Of a DNA stretch of 23,136 nt, positions 5,937 to 12,712 are shown in pieces (position 1 is the first letter of the stretch; each line of letters opens with the position of its first letter). Origin of the DNA: UBA11540 sp045536425 (GTDB lineage Bacteria > Bacillota > Clostridia > Oscillospirales > Ruminococcaceae). The translations under genes and the position numbers were made by a program. The notes under the pieces were generated by a model, which saw only the letters and a list, made by a program, of their open reading frames with translations, had not been told where the DNA came from and did no database searches. The DNA lies in the NCBI GenBank assembly GCA_045536425.1, contig JAZSNN010000009.1, forward strand, positions 1 through 23,136. Reading direction: 5' to 3'.

Positions 5937-6608
5937 TTACTCCAGCAAAAACCTCTTCATAGCATTGAGCAGTTTTTTCTCCTTTCGGGATACCTGCACC
6001 TGTGTCATGCCGAGTTCTTTTGCCACCTCGGATTGTGTTTTGTTTTTGAAATAGCGCAGAATAATCATCTGCCTGTCCTCAGCACCTAGTGTTGATAACG
6101 CTTCCTTTAGCGCTAATAGGTCAACGACCTTGTCTTCGTGCGAGCTGATGGCTATGTCGATCTGACCCGAGCCTTCTTCTTCACTTTCGGTCAATGAAAT
6201 TGTAGGCATTGATGCTCCTATTGCCTGCGCGGCGGTTTCTTCATCAATATCGAGAGCAACGGCTATCTCAGAGACAAGCGGCTCTCGTCCTTGCTCTTGC
6301 AAGATGTTCTCGCGAATTCGCCCTGCTTTCAGAGATAATTCTTTTAATGTTCTGCTAACTTTGACAGAGCCGCCATCACGAAATATTCTTTTTATCTCTC
6401 CGAGTATTACGGGTACAGCATAGGTTGAAAATCGCACCCCTCGGGAAAAATCAAATCCGTCTGCCGCTTTGATGAGCCCAATACACCCTGCTTGAAAGAG
6501 GTCATCATATTCAACACCTCTTCCGCGAAAACGGTTTGCACAGGAGTGAACTAATCCTAGGTTGTTTTCTATAATTTCACTGCGCCCTGATAACGTGGTT
6601 TCAATCAT
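5937..6608 (-). CDS. sigF: RNA polymerase sporulation sigma factor SigF
   Basis: This sigma-70 family factor of the SigF/SigG type directs early forespore transcription. Visible regions are sigma region 2 (GRGVEYDDLFQAGCIGLIKAADGFDFSRGVRFSTYAVPVILGEIKR), region 3 (VSRTLKELSLKAGRIRENILQEQGREPLVSEIAVAL) and region 4 (LRYFKNKTQSEVAKELGMTQVQVSRKEKKLL). It is called SigF, not SigG, because spoIIAB and spoIIAA lie directly upstream. The start is uncertain: the frame opens at TTG 6626 and also has ATG at 6617 and 6608. I take ATG 6608 because it has GGAG/AAAGG upstream, whereas ATG 6617 is crowded against AAAGG. The N-terminus is shorter than in Bacillus. The gene ends at the bidirectional terminator shared with glmS. 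Confidence 0.95.
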   Translation of the reverse strand: MIETTLSGRSEIIENNLGLVHSCANRFRGRGVEYDDLFQAGCIGLIKAADGFDFSRGVRFSTYAVPVILGEIKRIFRDGGSVKVSRTLKELSLKAGRIRENILQEQGREPLVSEIAVALDIDEETAAQAIGASMPTISLTESEEEGSGQIDIAISSHEDKVVDLLALKEALSTLGAEDRQMIILRYFKNKTQSEVAKELGMTQVQVSRKEKKLLNAMKRFLLE

Positions 6609-6638
6609 AAGCTCCATACCTTTCAACTGTTATGTATT

Positions 6639-7073
6639 TCATCTGGAGCTTATCTTTTTCTCCATAATAACCGTCGTTCCTCGGTCAATAGCAGAGCTAA
6701 CCTTGATTTTGTCCATAAAGGATTCCATAACTGCAAATCCAAGACCCGCGCGTTCTTCTCCGCCTGTGGTGAAAAGCGGCTCCATGGCTTGCTTTACATC
6801 TGCAATACCGCAGCCTCTGTCGCGGATTTTGATTTTTACAACATTTCCCTCGTACAGCTCACAAACGACTAAAATCTCTCCGATTTTGTCCTTATAGGCG
6901 TGTACTATGCAGTTTGTGACTGCTTCGGATACTGCGGTTTTAATGTCTGCAAGTTCGTCTACCGTGGGGTCGCACTGTGCAACAAATGCGGCAACACAGC
7001 TTCTGAGAAAAGCCTCATTTGCAGAACGACTGAGAGCATTAATTTTGATTTTGTTCAGTACCTGTCTTTTCAT
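6639..7073 (-). CDS. spoIIAB: Anti-sigma F factor SpoIIAB (serine protein kinase)
   Basis: SpoIIAB binds SigF and keeps it inactive, and phosphorylates SpoIIAA. The 144-residue product is a GHKL/HATPase with N box (DIKTAVSEAVTNCIVHAY), G1 box (IRDRGCGIAD) and G2 box (RAGLGFAVMESFMDKI). I start it at ATG 7073 because GAGAGGG lies 9 bases upstream and the product then begins like known SpoIIAB; the ATG at 7082 overlaps the end of spoIIAA and sits on the ribosome binding site. It starts 2 bases after the spoIIAA stop, and sigF follows at once, the classic spoIIA operon order. Confidence 0.96.
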   Translation of the reverse strand: MKRQVLNKIKINALSRSANEAFLRSCVAAFVAQCDPTVDELADIKTAVSEAVTNCIVHAYKDKIGEILVVCELYEGNVVKIKIRDRGCGIADVKQAMEPLFTTGGEERAGLGFAVMESFMDKIKVSSAIDRGTTVIMEKKISSR

Positions 7074-7075
7074 TT

Positions 7076-7390
7076 TCAACATCCCTCTCTAATCTTTGCC
7101 AGGTTATCAAGTCCGGATATTTTCATAACTTTTTTGATGTGAGAATTCACGTTTACTACTTCCAGTTCTCCGCCTAGCGAAGACATAAGCTTGTACCTTC
7201 CCATAACCAGTCCGATTCCTGAGCTGTCCATAAAGGTCACCCCGCGAAAGTCGAGCACTAGCATTTTGGGGCTTGTCCTTTCAGCTGCACAATCGATGAC
7301 CTCGCGAATTTCCTTTGCGCTGTGGTGGTCGATCTCGCCACTTATATATGCGACGATAGACTCCTCACCGACATCAAGATTTATTGACAA
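7076..7390 (-). CDS. spoIIAA: Anti-sigma F factor antagonist SpoIIAA
   Basis: SpoIIAA is a STAS-domain protein that, when unphosphorylated, pulls SpoIIAB off SigF. The 104-residue length is typical. The motif VTFMDSSGIGLVMGRY contains the conserved serine phosphorylated by SpoIIAB. The start is TTG at 7388-7390, set by GGAGGG 6 bases upstream. A strong terminator-type hairpin (7408-7441) ends only 17 bases before this start, so the operon promoter is either within or upstream of that hairpin. I did not find a clear sigma-H promoter. Confidence 0.96.
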   Translation of the reverse strand: MSINLDVGEESIVAYISGEIDHHSAKEIREVIDCAAERTSPKMLVLDFRGVTFMDSSGIGLVMGRYKLMSSLGGELEVVNVNSHIKKVMKISGLDNLAKIREGC

Positions 7391-7407
7391 AATAATCCCT
7401 CCAAATT

Positions 7408-7441
7408 AAAAAGTCCTGTACCTTATGATACAGGACTTTTT
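7408..7441. terminator. Terminator hairpin between ribU and spoIIAA
   Basis: A 13-bp perfect stem (7408-7420 with 7429-7441, loop CCTTATGA) has A-runs and T-runs on its two sides, so it can work for minus-strand ribU. It sits 17 bases before the spoIIAA start codon. Confidence 0.85.
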
Positions 7442-7473
7442 TTGAAAACTTTATCGCTTCGTGTCGCCAGTTT

Positions 7474-8016
7474 CTATTTGCGAATGAAATTTGAAATTCT
7501 TTTGTAAAGGAAGAAGGTTAGAATGGAGTTTATACCCGCCTTTATAAAGTTAAAGCCGAGAATAAACGGCATAAGAGCCAATACCGCCTCACGAGTAGTG
7601 TTCATAAATATCGGAGTGATAATCAGATTTGCAAAGAACATAACGAAAGTCATAGCCAGAGTTCCCGCACCAAGTGCAACAGCTGCTCTAACCTTGGTTT
7701 TCTTTTTGTTGTAGATAAGACCGCTTGTAAGGGAGAGCACGCCTGTTGCAATAATGTGCATTATAATTCCATATATTCCACTTCCAAAACTGACAGTAAA
7801 CCCTTGAATGAGAGAAACAATAACCGTCAACAACAAACCTGCAATAGGACCAAATGTAAATGTGCCTATGAGTATCGAAACGTCCGCAGGATCATACTCC
7901 AAAAACCAAACCGCAGGGAAGATGGGGAAGCGTATAAAATAAACTAACACAATTGAAATTGCACACAGTATGCCAAGCTTTGCAATTGCCCTTACACTGT
8001 ACTTTGAATTTTTCAT
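7474..8016 (-). CDS. ribU: Riboflavin ECF transporter substrate-binding subunit RibU
   Basis: This is the membrane S component of an energy-coupling factor transporter that binds and imports riboflavin. The 180-residue product has about five or six hydrophobic helices (LGILCAISIVLVYFI, DVSILIGTFTFGPIAGLLLTVIVSLIQG, IYGIIMHIIATGVLSLTSGLIY, AAVALGAGTLAMTFVMFFANLIIT, FIKAGINSILTFFLY). The FGPIAGLLLTVI segment is usual in S components. The substrate is inferred from the FMN riboswitch in its leader. It is followed by a terminator. The energising EcfA/EcfT subunits are not in this window. Confidence 0.92.
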   Translation of the reverse strand: MKNSKYSVRAIAKLGILCAISIVLVYFIRFPIFPAVWFLEYDPADVSILIGTFTFGPIAGLLLTVIVSLIQGFTVSFGSGIYGIIMHIIATGVLSLTSGLIYNKKKTKVRAAVALGAGTLAMTFVMFFANLIITPIFMNTTREAVLALMPFILGFNFIKAGINSILTFFLYKRISNFIRK

Positions 8017-8033
8017 AAAATCACCTTTCTAAA

Positions 8034-8065
8034 CAAAAAAATATCCCCCTGAAATTCAGGGGGAT
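8034..8065 (-). terminator. Riboswitch-controlled terminator in ribU leader
   Basis: On the minus strand ATCCCCCTG pairs with CAGGGGGAT (8043-8051 with 8057-8065), followed by a run of seven T. It lies between the FMN aptamer and ribU and is the expected expression platform for FMN-dependent termination. Confidence 0.88.
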
Positions 8066-8094
8066 AGAAATAACGTCAGCGTATAAAACGCCCA

Positions 8095-8218
8095 TAGTTT
8101 CTCTCATCCGGACTATACCGTCGGTTTCGGATTCTAACCGAATCAGTCAAAAAGACTCGCAGACTTGTTGCAAAAGCACATCACTGCCGGTGAGGAATTA
8201 CACCTCGCCCTGAAACTA
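8095..8218 (-). promoter_or_regulatory. FMN riboswitch (RFN element)
   Basis: Minus-strand sequence carries the RFN consensus: CAGGGCGAGGTGTAATTCC, ACCGGCAGTGAT, GATTCGGTTAGAATCCGAA, CCGACGGTATAGTCCGGATG and GAGAGAAAC. The closing helix P1 pairs 8095-8101 with 8212-8218. In this class FMN binding favours the downstream terminator, so riboflavin uptake by RibU falls when FMN is plentiful. Confidence 0.96.
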
Positions 8219-8223
8219 ATATA

Positions 8224-8251
8224 ATTATACGTCTTTTTTGGATTTTGTCAA
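8224..8251 (-). promoter_or_regulatory. Promoter of ribU
   Basis: Perfect TTGACA (8246-8251) and TATAAT (8224-8229) on the minus strand with a 16-base spacer. Transcription would start right at the edge of the FMN aptamer. Confidence 0.85.
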
Positions 8252-8254
8252 TGA

Positions 8255-9601
8255 TTAGAGTATAATATTAAATTCATCAAAGCTTGTTTTTGTGAATCGA
8301 ATATCTCTCTTAACTTCTTTTCCGTTTGCAGAAGCGGTAATCTCATAATCACCGTAGAAGCCCTTAAACCAGTAGTAGTCGTTTTCAGCAAGAACATCAA
8401 TGTTTGTCTTCCACTCGTGGTTGATAAGACGGTCGAGCACCTTATAAGCGGGTCTCTCGGAGAAGTCGTCACGGATAAGACCGCCTTTGAACTGACGCTC
8501 ACTCCAACCGGAGTCGTTTTCAATAGCGCCGTTTTCACCGAGATTCCAGTAAACTATGGAGGAAACAGCAGCGTGGCTGAACCACATTCTGTAAAGGTTG
8601 TAGATTAGTTCTTCCTGAAGTTCTTCGTCATATCCGTTAACGGTAATTTCTGATATAGAAATTGGCTTGTTGAACTCTCCAAAGGTGTCGAGAACGGTAT
8701 AAATCTCTTTTGGGTTAAAACGGCTCTGTGCTAGTTCGGGTAGATTCTTCGCTTCGGAGAAGATGTGGTACTGAAGACCGATTTCGTCGATACGGCATCC
8801 TTTGAGCAAAAGATTTTCGATTAGCATATAGAAAGGCATACGGCGCTTTTTAGATCCGTTACCCCAGTTTCCGCCTGCTTCGTTGAGGATAAGTCTGCTT
8901 TCATGGAAGAATTTGTCAGCCATCTTGAACATATACTCGGGGAATCCTTCGGAAATGGGCAGAGAGTTTCTATAGTCAGAAGCCTTAGGCTCCATTTCGT
9001 TTGAAAGAATGGGAAGTGTAAGTACTTCGTTTACACAGTCAAAACTCGGGATAACTCCGTCATAACGCTCAGAGATAGCCTTGAGTCTTCTGATGATGTG
9101 AGGCTTTATCTGTTCAAAATCCTTGGGCAGCCACTTGGGCAAGAATGTGCCCCAAAACAGAGGATGTCCTTTAGGTTCGATGTTGTTTTCTCTGCAAAAC
9201 TCCAAGATAGGCTCGGAAGGGGGTCTGCGGTCGATGAAAACACTGTCTTTTTCAAAGCGCATTTTTCCTTCCTCGGGCTCGAAATCGCTCCAATAGAAAG
9301 GAACAACTGCGAGGTTAAAGAGTTTCTTAAAGCGCTCCTCATACAAAGCGTTTTCTTCTTCGGTGGGGAAACATTTATATTTAAAAATGTTGCATCCGAA
9401 TTTGAAAGCGTGGTTTTTCTGCTTGATGCTGAGTTTAACGTTGTTTACGGGTTTTCCTTCTGTGTCCATAAACTTCAGCTTGGCAAAACCCTTTCTGTTT
9501 GTTTCGATTCCGTGTTCGATTCTGTCTTCCATATAATCGCGTTGCTCGGTCATAAATCTGAGCACGGCTTCTCTGTCAACTACCGGATTCTCGTTTGCCA
9601 T
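8255..9601 (-). CDS. GH10 endo-1,4-beta-xylanase, cytosolic
   Basis: This is a glycoside hydrolase family 10 enzyme, most likely acting on xylan or xylo-oligosaccharides with retention of configuration. The 448-residue product starts at ATG 9601 behind GGAGG (the frame opens further upstream without a site). Residues ~35-75 form a small beta-rich lead-in (GFAKLKFMDTEGKPVNNVKLSIKQKNHAFKFG). The barrel shows FYWSDFEPEEG, KGHPLFWGTFLPKWL, the acid/base Glu192 in SFDCVNEVL, IGLQYHIFSE, the nucleophile Glu318 in ISISEIT, and VYWNLGENGAI. The last ~55 residues look like a small beta domain (DYYWFKGFYGDYEITASANGKEV). There is no signal peptide, so it probably trims imported oligosaccharides in the cell. 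It has its own promoter and no sugar transporter beside it. Confidence 0.92.
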   Translation of the reverse strand: MANENPVVDREAVLRFMTEQRDYMEDRIEHGIETNRKGFAKLKFMDTEGKPVNNVKLSIKQKNHAFKFGCNIFKYKCFPTEEENALYEERFKKLFNLAVVPFYWSDFEPEEGKMRFEKDSVFIDRRPPSEPILEFCRENNIEPKGHPLFWGTFLPKWLPKDFEQIKPHIIRRLKAISERYDGVIPSFDCVNEVLTLPILSNEMEPKASDYRNSLPISEGFPEYMFKMADKFFHESRLILNEAGGNWGNGSKKRRMPFYMLIENLLLKGCRIDEIGLQYHIFSEAKNLPELAQSRFNPKEIYTVLDTFGEFNKPISISEITVNGYDEELQEELIYNLYRMWFSHAAVSSIVYWNLGENGAIENDSGWSERQFKGGLIRDDFSERPAYKVLDRLINHEWKTNIDVLAENDYYWFKGFYGDYEITASANGKEVKRDIRFTKTSFDEFNIIL

Positions 9602-9634
9602 AAGATTACCTCCGTCAAACCTAATTATATGATA

Positions 9635-9663
9635 ATTATACAACTCGGAAAACCCAATTTCAA
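9635..9663 (-). promoter_or_regulatory. Promoter of the GH10 gene
   Basis: TTGAAA (9658-9663), 17-base spacer, TATAAT (9635-9640) on the minus strand, about 34 bases before the start codon. Confidence 0.7.
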
Positions 9664-9694
9664 TAAAATTTAGAAAAATACAGTTGAAACAAGA

Positions 9695-9719
9695 AAACGC
9701 CCGTTTGTCACGGGCGTTT
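9695..9719 (-). terminator. Terminator of the carboxypeptidase gene
   Basis: Stem AAACGCCCG / CGGGCGTTT (9695-9703 with 9711-9719), loop TTTGTCA, just after the minus-strand stop at 9727. Confidence 0.8.
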
Positions 9720-9726
9720 AGTGTTG

Positions 9727-11070
9727 TTACAGTCTTCTGCGCTTGACAGACTTAGAATCGGAAAAATTTCTGTACGAATAAACCGATGTTTTCTGGTGTT
9801 TGCGCTTGTAGTTCGCATATGCAATACAAAGGATGATGTAGATTACAAGGAGCGCCACAAAAGCAATTGCGCCGAGGATAAACCAACCACTCTTCATAAC
9901 GGTGCTAAGACAATCGAGGATGTGCAATAGGGTAGAACGCGCAACGTCCTCTGTTGCTACCAAATCCACAGTTGCGACAACCTCTCCCATCAAAAGTACG
10001 GTTCCTTTACCGATGACGTCACCGGCTTTAATGGGGGCTTTGACGTAATCAGGAGTTTCGATCTGCAGAACGACGCTTGAAGGCTCGATGTTGACAGGGA
10101 CAAGCGCAGTTACACTTTCAGAAGCTTTGAGCAAAACGTGGTCGGTATCAGAAGAAAGTTTTACTGTGACTTCAGTGACTGCCTTTTTTGTGTCGAGAAG
10201 AGTTTTGACACGGAAATTTTCAAAAGCCCACTCATATAGCGCTTGTGTTGCTTGATAGTGGCTTGTACTGTCGGAATATCTGCCGCCCATTACAACACAG
10301 AGGTAGTTGTATCCGTCGCTGCTGGCGGTTGTGACGAGATTTCGTCCGGATTCTTCAAGAGTGCCGGTTTTAATACCTTTCATTTCTGGCATATAGTAAC
10401 TGCTTGTGGAAAACAGCATTCTGTTTGTATGTACGAGGTTTTTCTGTGTTCTCAGTTCATTTGCAACTATAGTGTAGTTTTTGGTAGAAGCGATTTCCAT
10501 AAATCCGGGAACGCTCATAGCATATTTGGCAATCAAGTACATATCGTGAGGGGTGGTATATTGATTTTCGTCGAACAAGCCGTGTGCGTTTACAAAATTT
10601 GTGTTCACAGCCCCGATTTCTTTCGCTTTTTCGTTCATCATATCGACAAACATCTCAATGCTTCCGCCGCCAACGTGGTCAGCGATAATGCTTGCTGCTT
10701 CACAGGCAGAGTTCAGCATAAGCGCATAGAGGAGCTCGCGCATTGTAAAAACTTCACCGCGGGCAATTTCCGCATTGGAAACACCTATTCCGTAGAACTC
10801 GTTGAAAATATAGGCGGGAGCCTTTACGTCCATTATGTCGAGATTTTGTGTCTTTTCAAGAGCAATTATTGCCGTCATTATTTTGGTAAGCGAAGCGGGG
10901 TATGCCATTGCATCACCGTTTTTTTCATATACGACGGTGTCGGTGTCCAGATTTACCAGATATGCATATTCGGCAGGAATATCAAACCCCGGTGATGCAG
11001 CACCTGCGGTTGTGCCGAAAATGGCAAATATAATAGAAAGACAAACGGCAAAAACTACCAATCTTTTCAT
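9727..11070 (-). CDS. D-alanyl-D-alanine carboxypeptidase (PBP5/DacF type)
   Basis: This low-molecular-weight penicillin-binding protein trims the terminal D-Ala from peptidoglycan stem peptides outside the cell. Residues 1-24 form a signal peptide (LVVFAVCLSIIFAIFGTTAGAA). The SxxK motif is S60-L-T-K63, and KTG is 234-236 (KGIKTGTLEESG). The second active-site motif is S121-A-C123 where most relatives have SxN. A beta-rich C-terminal domain (~255-390) is followed by a membrane helix (WFILGAIAFVALLVIYIILCIAYA) and a basic tail. That is a real helix, not the amphipathic anchor of E. coli PBP5. In Bacillus dacF sits directly before spoIIAA; here it is 2.3 kb away with ribU and a xylanase between. 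The start at 11070 has GGAGGG upstream. Confidence 0.94.
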   Translation of the reverse strand: MKRLVVFAVCLSIIFAIFGTTAGAASPGFDIPAEYAYLVNLDTDTVVYEKNGDAMAYPASLTKIMTAIIALEKTQNLDIMDVKAPAYIFNEFYGIGVSNAEIARGEVFTMRELLYALMLNSACEAASIIADHVGGGSIEMFVDMMNEKAKEIGAVNTNFVNAHGLFDENQYTTPHDMYLIAKYAMSVPGFMEIASTKNYTIVANELRTQKNLVHTNRMLFSTSSYYMPEMKGIKTGTLEESGRNLVTTASSDGYNYLCVVMGGRYSDSTSHYQATQALYEWAFENFRVKTLLDTKKAVTEVTVKLSSDTDHVLLKASESVTALVPVNIEPSSVVLQIETPDYVKAPIKAGDVIGKGTVLLMGEVVATVDLVATEDVARSTLLHILDCLSTVMKSGWFILGAIAFVALLVIYIILCIAYANYKRKHQKTSVYSYRNFSDSKSVKRRRL

Positions 11071-11103
11071 AACACAAAACCCTCCTGAGTTACTATATAG
11101 TAT

Positions 11104-11132
11104 AGTATAACATATATGTGCGGGATTTCCAA
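11104..11132 (-). promoter_or_regulatory. Promoter of the carboxypeptidase gene
   Basis: TTGGAA (11127-11132), 17-base spacer, TATACT (11104-11109) on the minus strand. Confidence 0.6.
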
Positions 11133-11164
11133 TAGAATGTTGCGTTTATTTTGTTAAATTTTTG

Positions 11165-11193
11165 TTGACAAAGAGGACGAAAAAGTATAATAT
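11165..11193 (+). promoter_or_regulatory. Promoter of tyrA
   Basis: TTGACA at 11165-11170 is followed by TATAAT (11186-11191, 15-base spacing) or TAATAT (11188-11193, 17-base spacing). It is divergent from the carboxypeptidase promoter. Confidence 0.7.
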
Positions 11194-11232
11194 TTATTTC
11201 AATCACACAATCTAACGAGAGGAGGAGACCTT

Positions 11233-12078
11233 TTGAAGATAGCAGTAGTGGGAATGGGATTGATTGGCGGTTCTTTTTGTAAAACGCTGAAGAAAAATAC
11301 ATCTCATACGGTTTTAGGTATCGATAGAGATTTGAATACACAACAGAAAGCTATTGCCGAAGGCACAATAGATGAAATAATTGAGCCAAACAGACTTTGC
11401 GAATGTGACGTTTGTATCGTCGCTTTGCATCCACAACAGACTATAGATTTTATACTTCAAAATATCTCCCAATTTAAAAAGGAAAGTGTGGTTTTTGACG
11501 TTTGCGGCGTCAAGAAAAGCATCACCGACGCGGTAGAAAACAAGCTGTCGCAAAAAGGAGTTTTCTTTGTCGGAGCGCACCCAATGGCAGGAAGAGAGTT
11601 TTCGGGATATGAATATTCGCTTGATACGATGTTTGATAACGCAAGTTTTATAATAACCAAGACTGAAAATACAGATTCGTCCGCTTTGGAAATTGTTAGA
11701 AACCTTGCAGAAGAAATGAAATTCAAGAGAACTGTTGTTTCCACACCCGAGCTTCATGACAGTATAATAGCCTTCACGTCACAGCTTGCACACGTCGTTT
11801 CAAACGCATATATAAAAAGCCCCACACTTCAGCAGAGAAGCGGTTATAGCGCGGGAAGCTTTCTTGATATGACAAGGGTTGCAAAGCTAAACGAGGATAT
11901 GTGGACCTCGCTGTTTATGATGAACAAAGAGCCACTTGTAAACGAACTAGAAACAATCATTGAAAATCTCACAAAATATAAGGATGCTCTTGAAAAATCG
12001 GATGCTTCAGAACTCAGGGAGCTTTTGAAAGAGGGAAGAATAATCAAAGAAAATAGCCTTGAGGCAGGGGACAACTAA
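11233..12078 (+). CDS. tyrA: Prephenate dehydrogenase
   Basis: This enzyme oxidises and decarboxylates prephenate to 4-hydroxyphenylpyruvate in tyrosine synthesis. The 281-residue product opens with the dinucleotide-binding loop VVGMGLIGGSF (residues 5-15) and an acidic residue after beta-2 (GIDRD), which favours NAD. The active-site segment VGAHPMAGREFSG holds His116. A helical C-terminal domain (~150-280) follows; no ACT or chorismate mutase domain is fused. The start is TTG at 11233, preceded by GAGGAGGAG. No other aromatic amino acid genes are adjacent. Arogenate as substrate cannot be excluded. Confidence 0.93.
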   Translation: MKIAVVGMGLIGGSFCKTLKKNTSHTVLGIDRDLNTQQKAIAEGTIDEIIEPNRLCECDVCIVALHPQQTIDFILQNISQFKKESVVFDVCGVKKSITDAVENKLSQKGVFFVGAHPMAGREFSGYEYSLDTMFDNASFIITKTENTDSSALEIVRNLAEEMKFKRTVVSTPELHDSIIAFTSQLAHVVSNAYIKSPTLQQRSGYSAGSFLDMTRVAKLNEDMWTSLFMMNKEPLVNELETIIENLTKYKDALEKSDASELRELLKEGRIIKENSLEAGDN

Positions 12079-12129
12079 TCTGAATTTGCGATTTTGAAAG
12101 AAAAAACAGTAAAAAATTCAAAAAACATC

Positions 12130-12157
12130 TTGACTTTGAGCCAAGTTGTAGTATAAT
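12130..12157 (+). promoter_or_regulatory. Promoter of tRNA-Gln
   Basis: TTGACT (12130-12135), 16-base spacer, TATAAT (12152-12157). Confidence 0.75.
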
Positions 12158-12160
12158 AGT

Positions 12161-12267
12161 AAATGCACTTTGCGATGCCCGATTGTGTAAAGGTAGCACG
12201 ACAGACTCTGACTCTGTTTGTCTGGGTTCGAATCCTAGTCGGGCAACCATCTTCTCAAAGTGCATTT
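12161..12267 (+). repeat. 12-bp inverted repeat enclosing tRNA-Gln
   Basis: AAATGCACTTTG at 12161-12172 and its exact complement at 12256-12267 bracket the tRNA. In the precursor RNA they could pair and hold both tRNA ends together. The second arm is followed by eight T from 12265 on, so it could also act with the tRNA as a terminator. Confidence 0.75.
12176..12249 (+). tRNA. tRNA-Gln (anticodon CTG)
   Basis: Acceptor TGCCCGA pairs with TCGGGCA, discriminator A, encoded CCA. Anticodon arm ACAGA / CTCTGAC / TCTGT gives CTG, reading glutamine codon CAG. Confidence 0.94.
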
Positions 12268-12299
12268 TTTTTCGCCTTTTTCAAAAAAAGGCGAAAAAA
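12265..12299. terminator. Bidirectional terminator after tRNA-Gln
   Basis: A stem of TTTTTTCGCC with GGCGAAAAAA (12267-12276 with 12290-12299) has a further T5/A5 pairing inside. It has T- and A-runs on both sides. Confidence 0.65.
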
Positions 12300-12320
12300 T
12301 CACCTCGAAAGCACCAAAAT

Positions 12321-12337
12321 TCGAGGCGTGGCTCAGT
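12321..12337 (+). pseudogene. Partial copy of the tRNA-Pro 5' end
   Basis: Seventeen bases (TCGAGGCGTGGCTCAGT) match 12360-12376, the 5' end of the intact tRNA-Pro, exactly. The copy lies 39 bases upstream and breaks off inside the D loop. No downstream tRNA parts follow. Confidence 0.75.
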
Positions 12338-12360
12338 AGGGTAAGAATTATAAAATGTAT

Positions 12361-12437
12361 CGAGGCGTGGCTCAGTTTGGTAGAGCGCTGCGTTCGGGAC
12401 GCAGAGGCCGCAGGTTCAAATCCTGTCGCCTCGACCA
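12361..12437 (+). tRNA. tRNA-Pro (anticodon CGG)
   Basis: Acceptor CGAGGCG pairs with CGCCTCG, discriminator A, encoded CCA. Anticodon arm CTGCG / TTCGGGA / CGCAG gives CGG, reading proline codon CCG. A terminator follows at once. Confidence 0.95.
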
Positions 12438-12444
12438 AAAAGGG

Positions 12445-12473
12445 AAGGTACCCATCGGGTACTTTCTTTTTTT
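12445..12473 (+). terminator. Terminator of tRNA-Pro
   Basis: Stem AAGGTACCC / GGGTACTTT (12445-12453 with 12457-12465), loop ATC, then CTTTTTTT. Confidence 0.88.
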
Positions 12474-12505
12474 ATTGTAAGCAACTAGAACCTGGGCCTG
12501 TGCAT

Positions 12506-12552
12506 TGTCATCCCCGAGCGGTTGCCACGAAAGTGGCGAGCGAGTGGGGACA
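12506..12552. repeat. REP-like imperfect palindrome
   Basis: A 47-base imperfect palindrome runs from TGTCATCCCC to TGGGGACA. Its top folds as TTGCCAC with GTGGCGA around a GAAA tetraloop (12529-12532). It is GC-rich against an AT-rich surround and resembles dispersed extragenic palindromes. Only one copy is in this window. Confidence 0.5.
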
Positions 12553-12632
12553 TTAGCCGCCTACAAGTTCAAACAAAGACCAAACTTTTGATAAAATTTT
12601 GAGCAAAACAGCTCAATACATATAAAAATAAG

Positions 12633-12661
12633 TTGCAAAAGCACCATTGCTGTGATATAAT
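12633..12661 (+). promoter_or_regulatory. Promoter of the BY-kinase operon
   Basis: TTGCAA (12633-12638), 17-base spacer, TATAAT (12656-12661). Confidence 0.7.
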
Positions 12662-12712
12662 TAATAAAGTTAACGTTTGTTTTACAATGTAAGGATTTGG
12701 CAGGTGCATAAA

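Noticed and set aside
9098..9673. Plus-strand open frame of 191 codons inside the GH10 gene
   Set aside because: It is antisense to the catalytic core of the GH10 enzyme and has a low-complexity hydrophobic translation.
10243..10995. Plus-strand open frame of 250 codons inside the carboxypeptidase gene
   Set aside because: It is antisense to a gene with complete catalytic motifs, and its translation is Cys/His/Phe-rich and unlike any protein family.
12260..12556. Plus-strand frame of 98 codons
   Set aside because: It covers tRNA-Pro, its terminator and the palindrome, so it is not coding.
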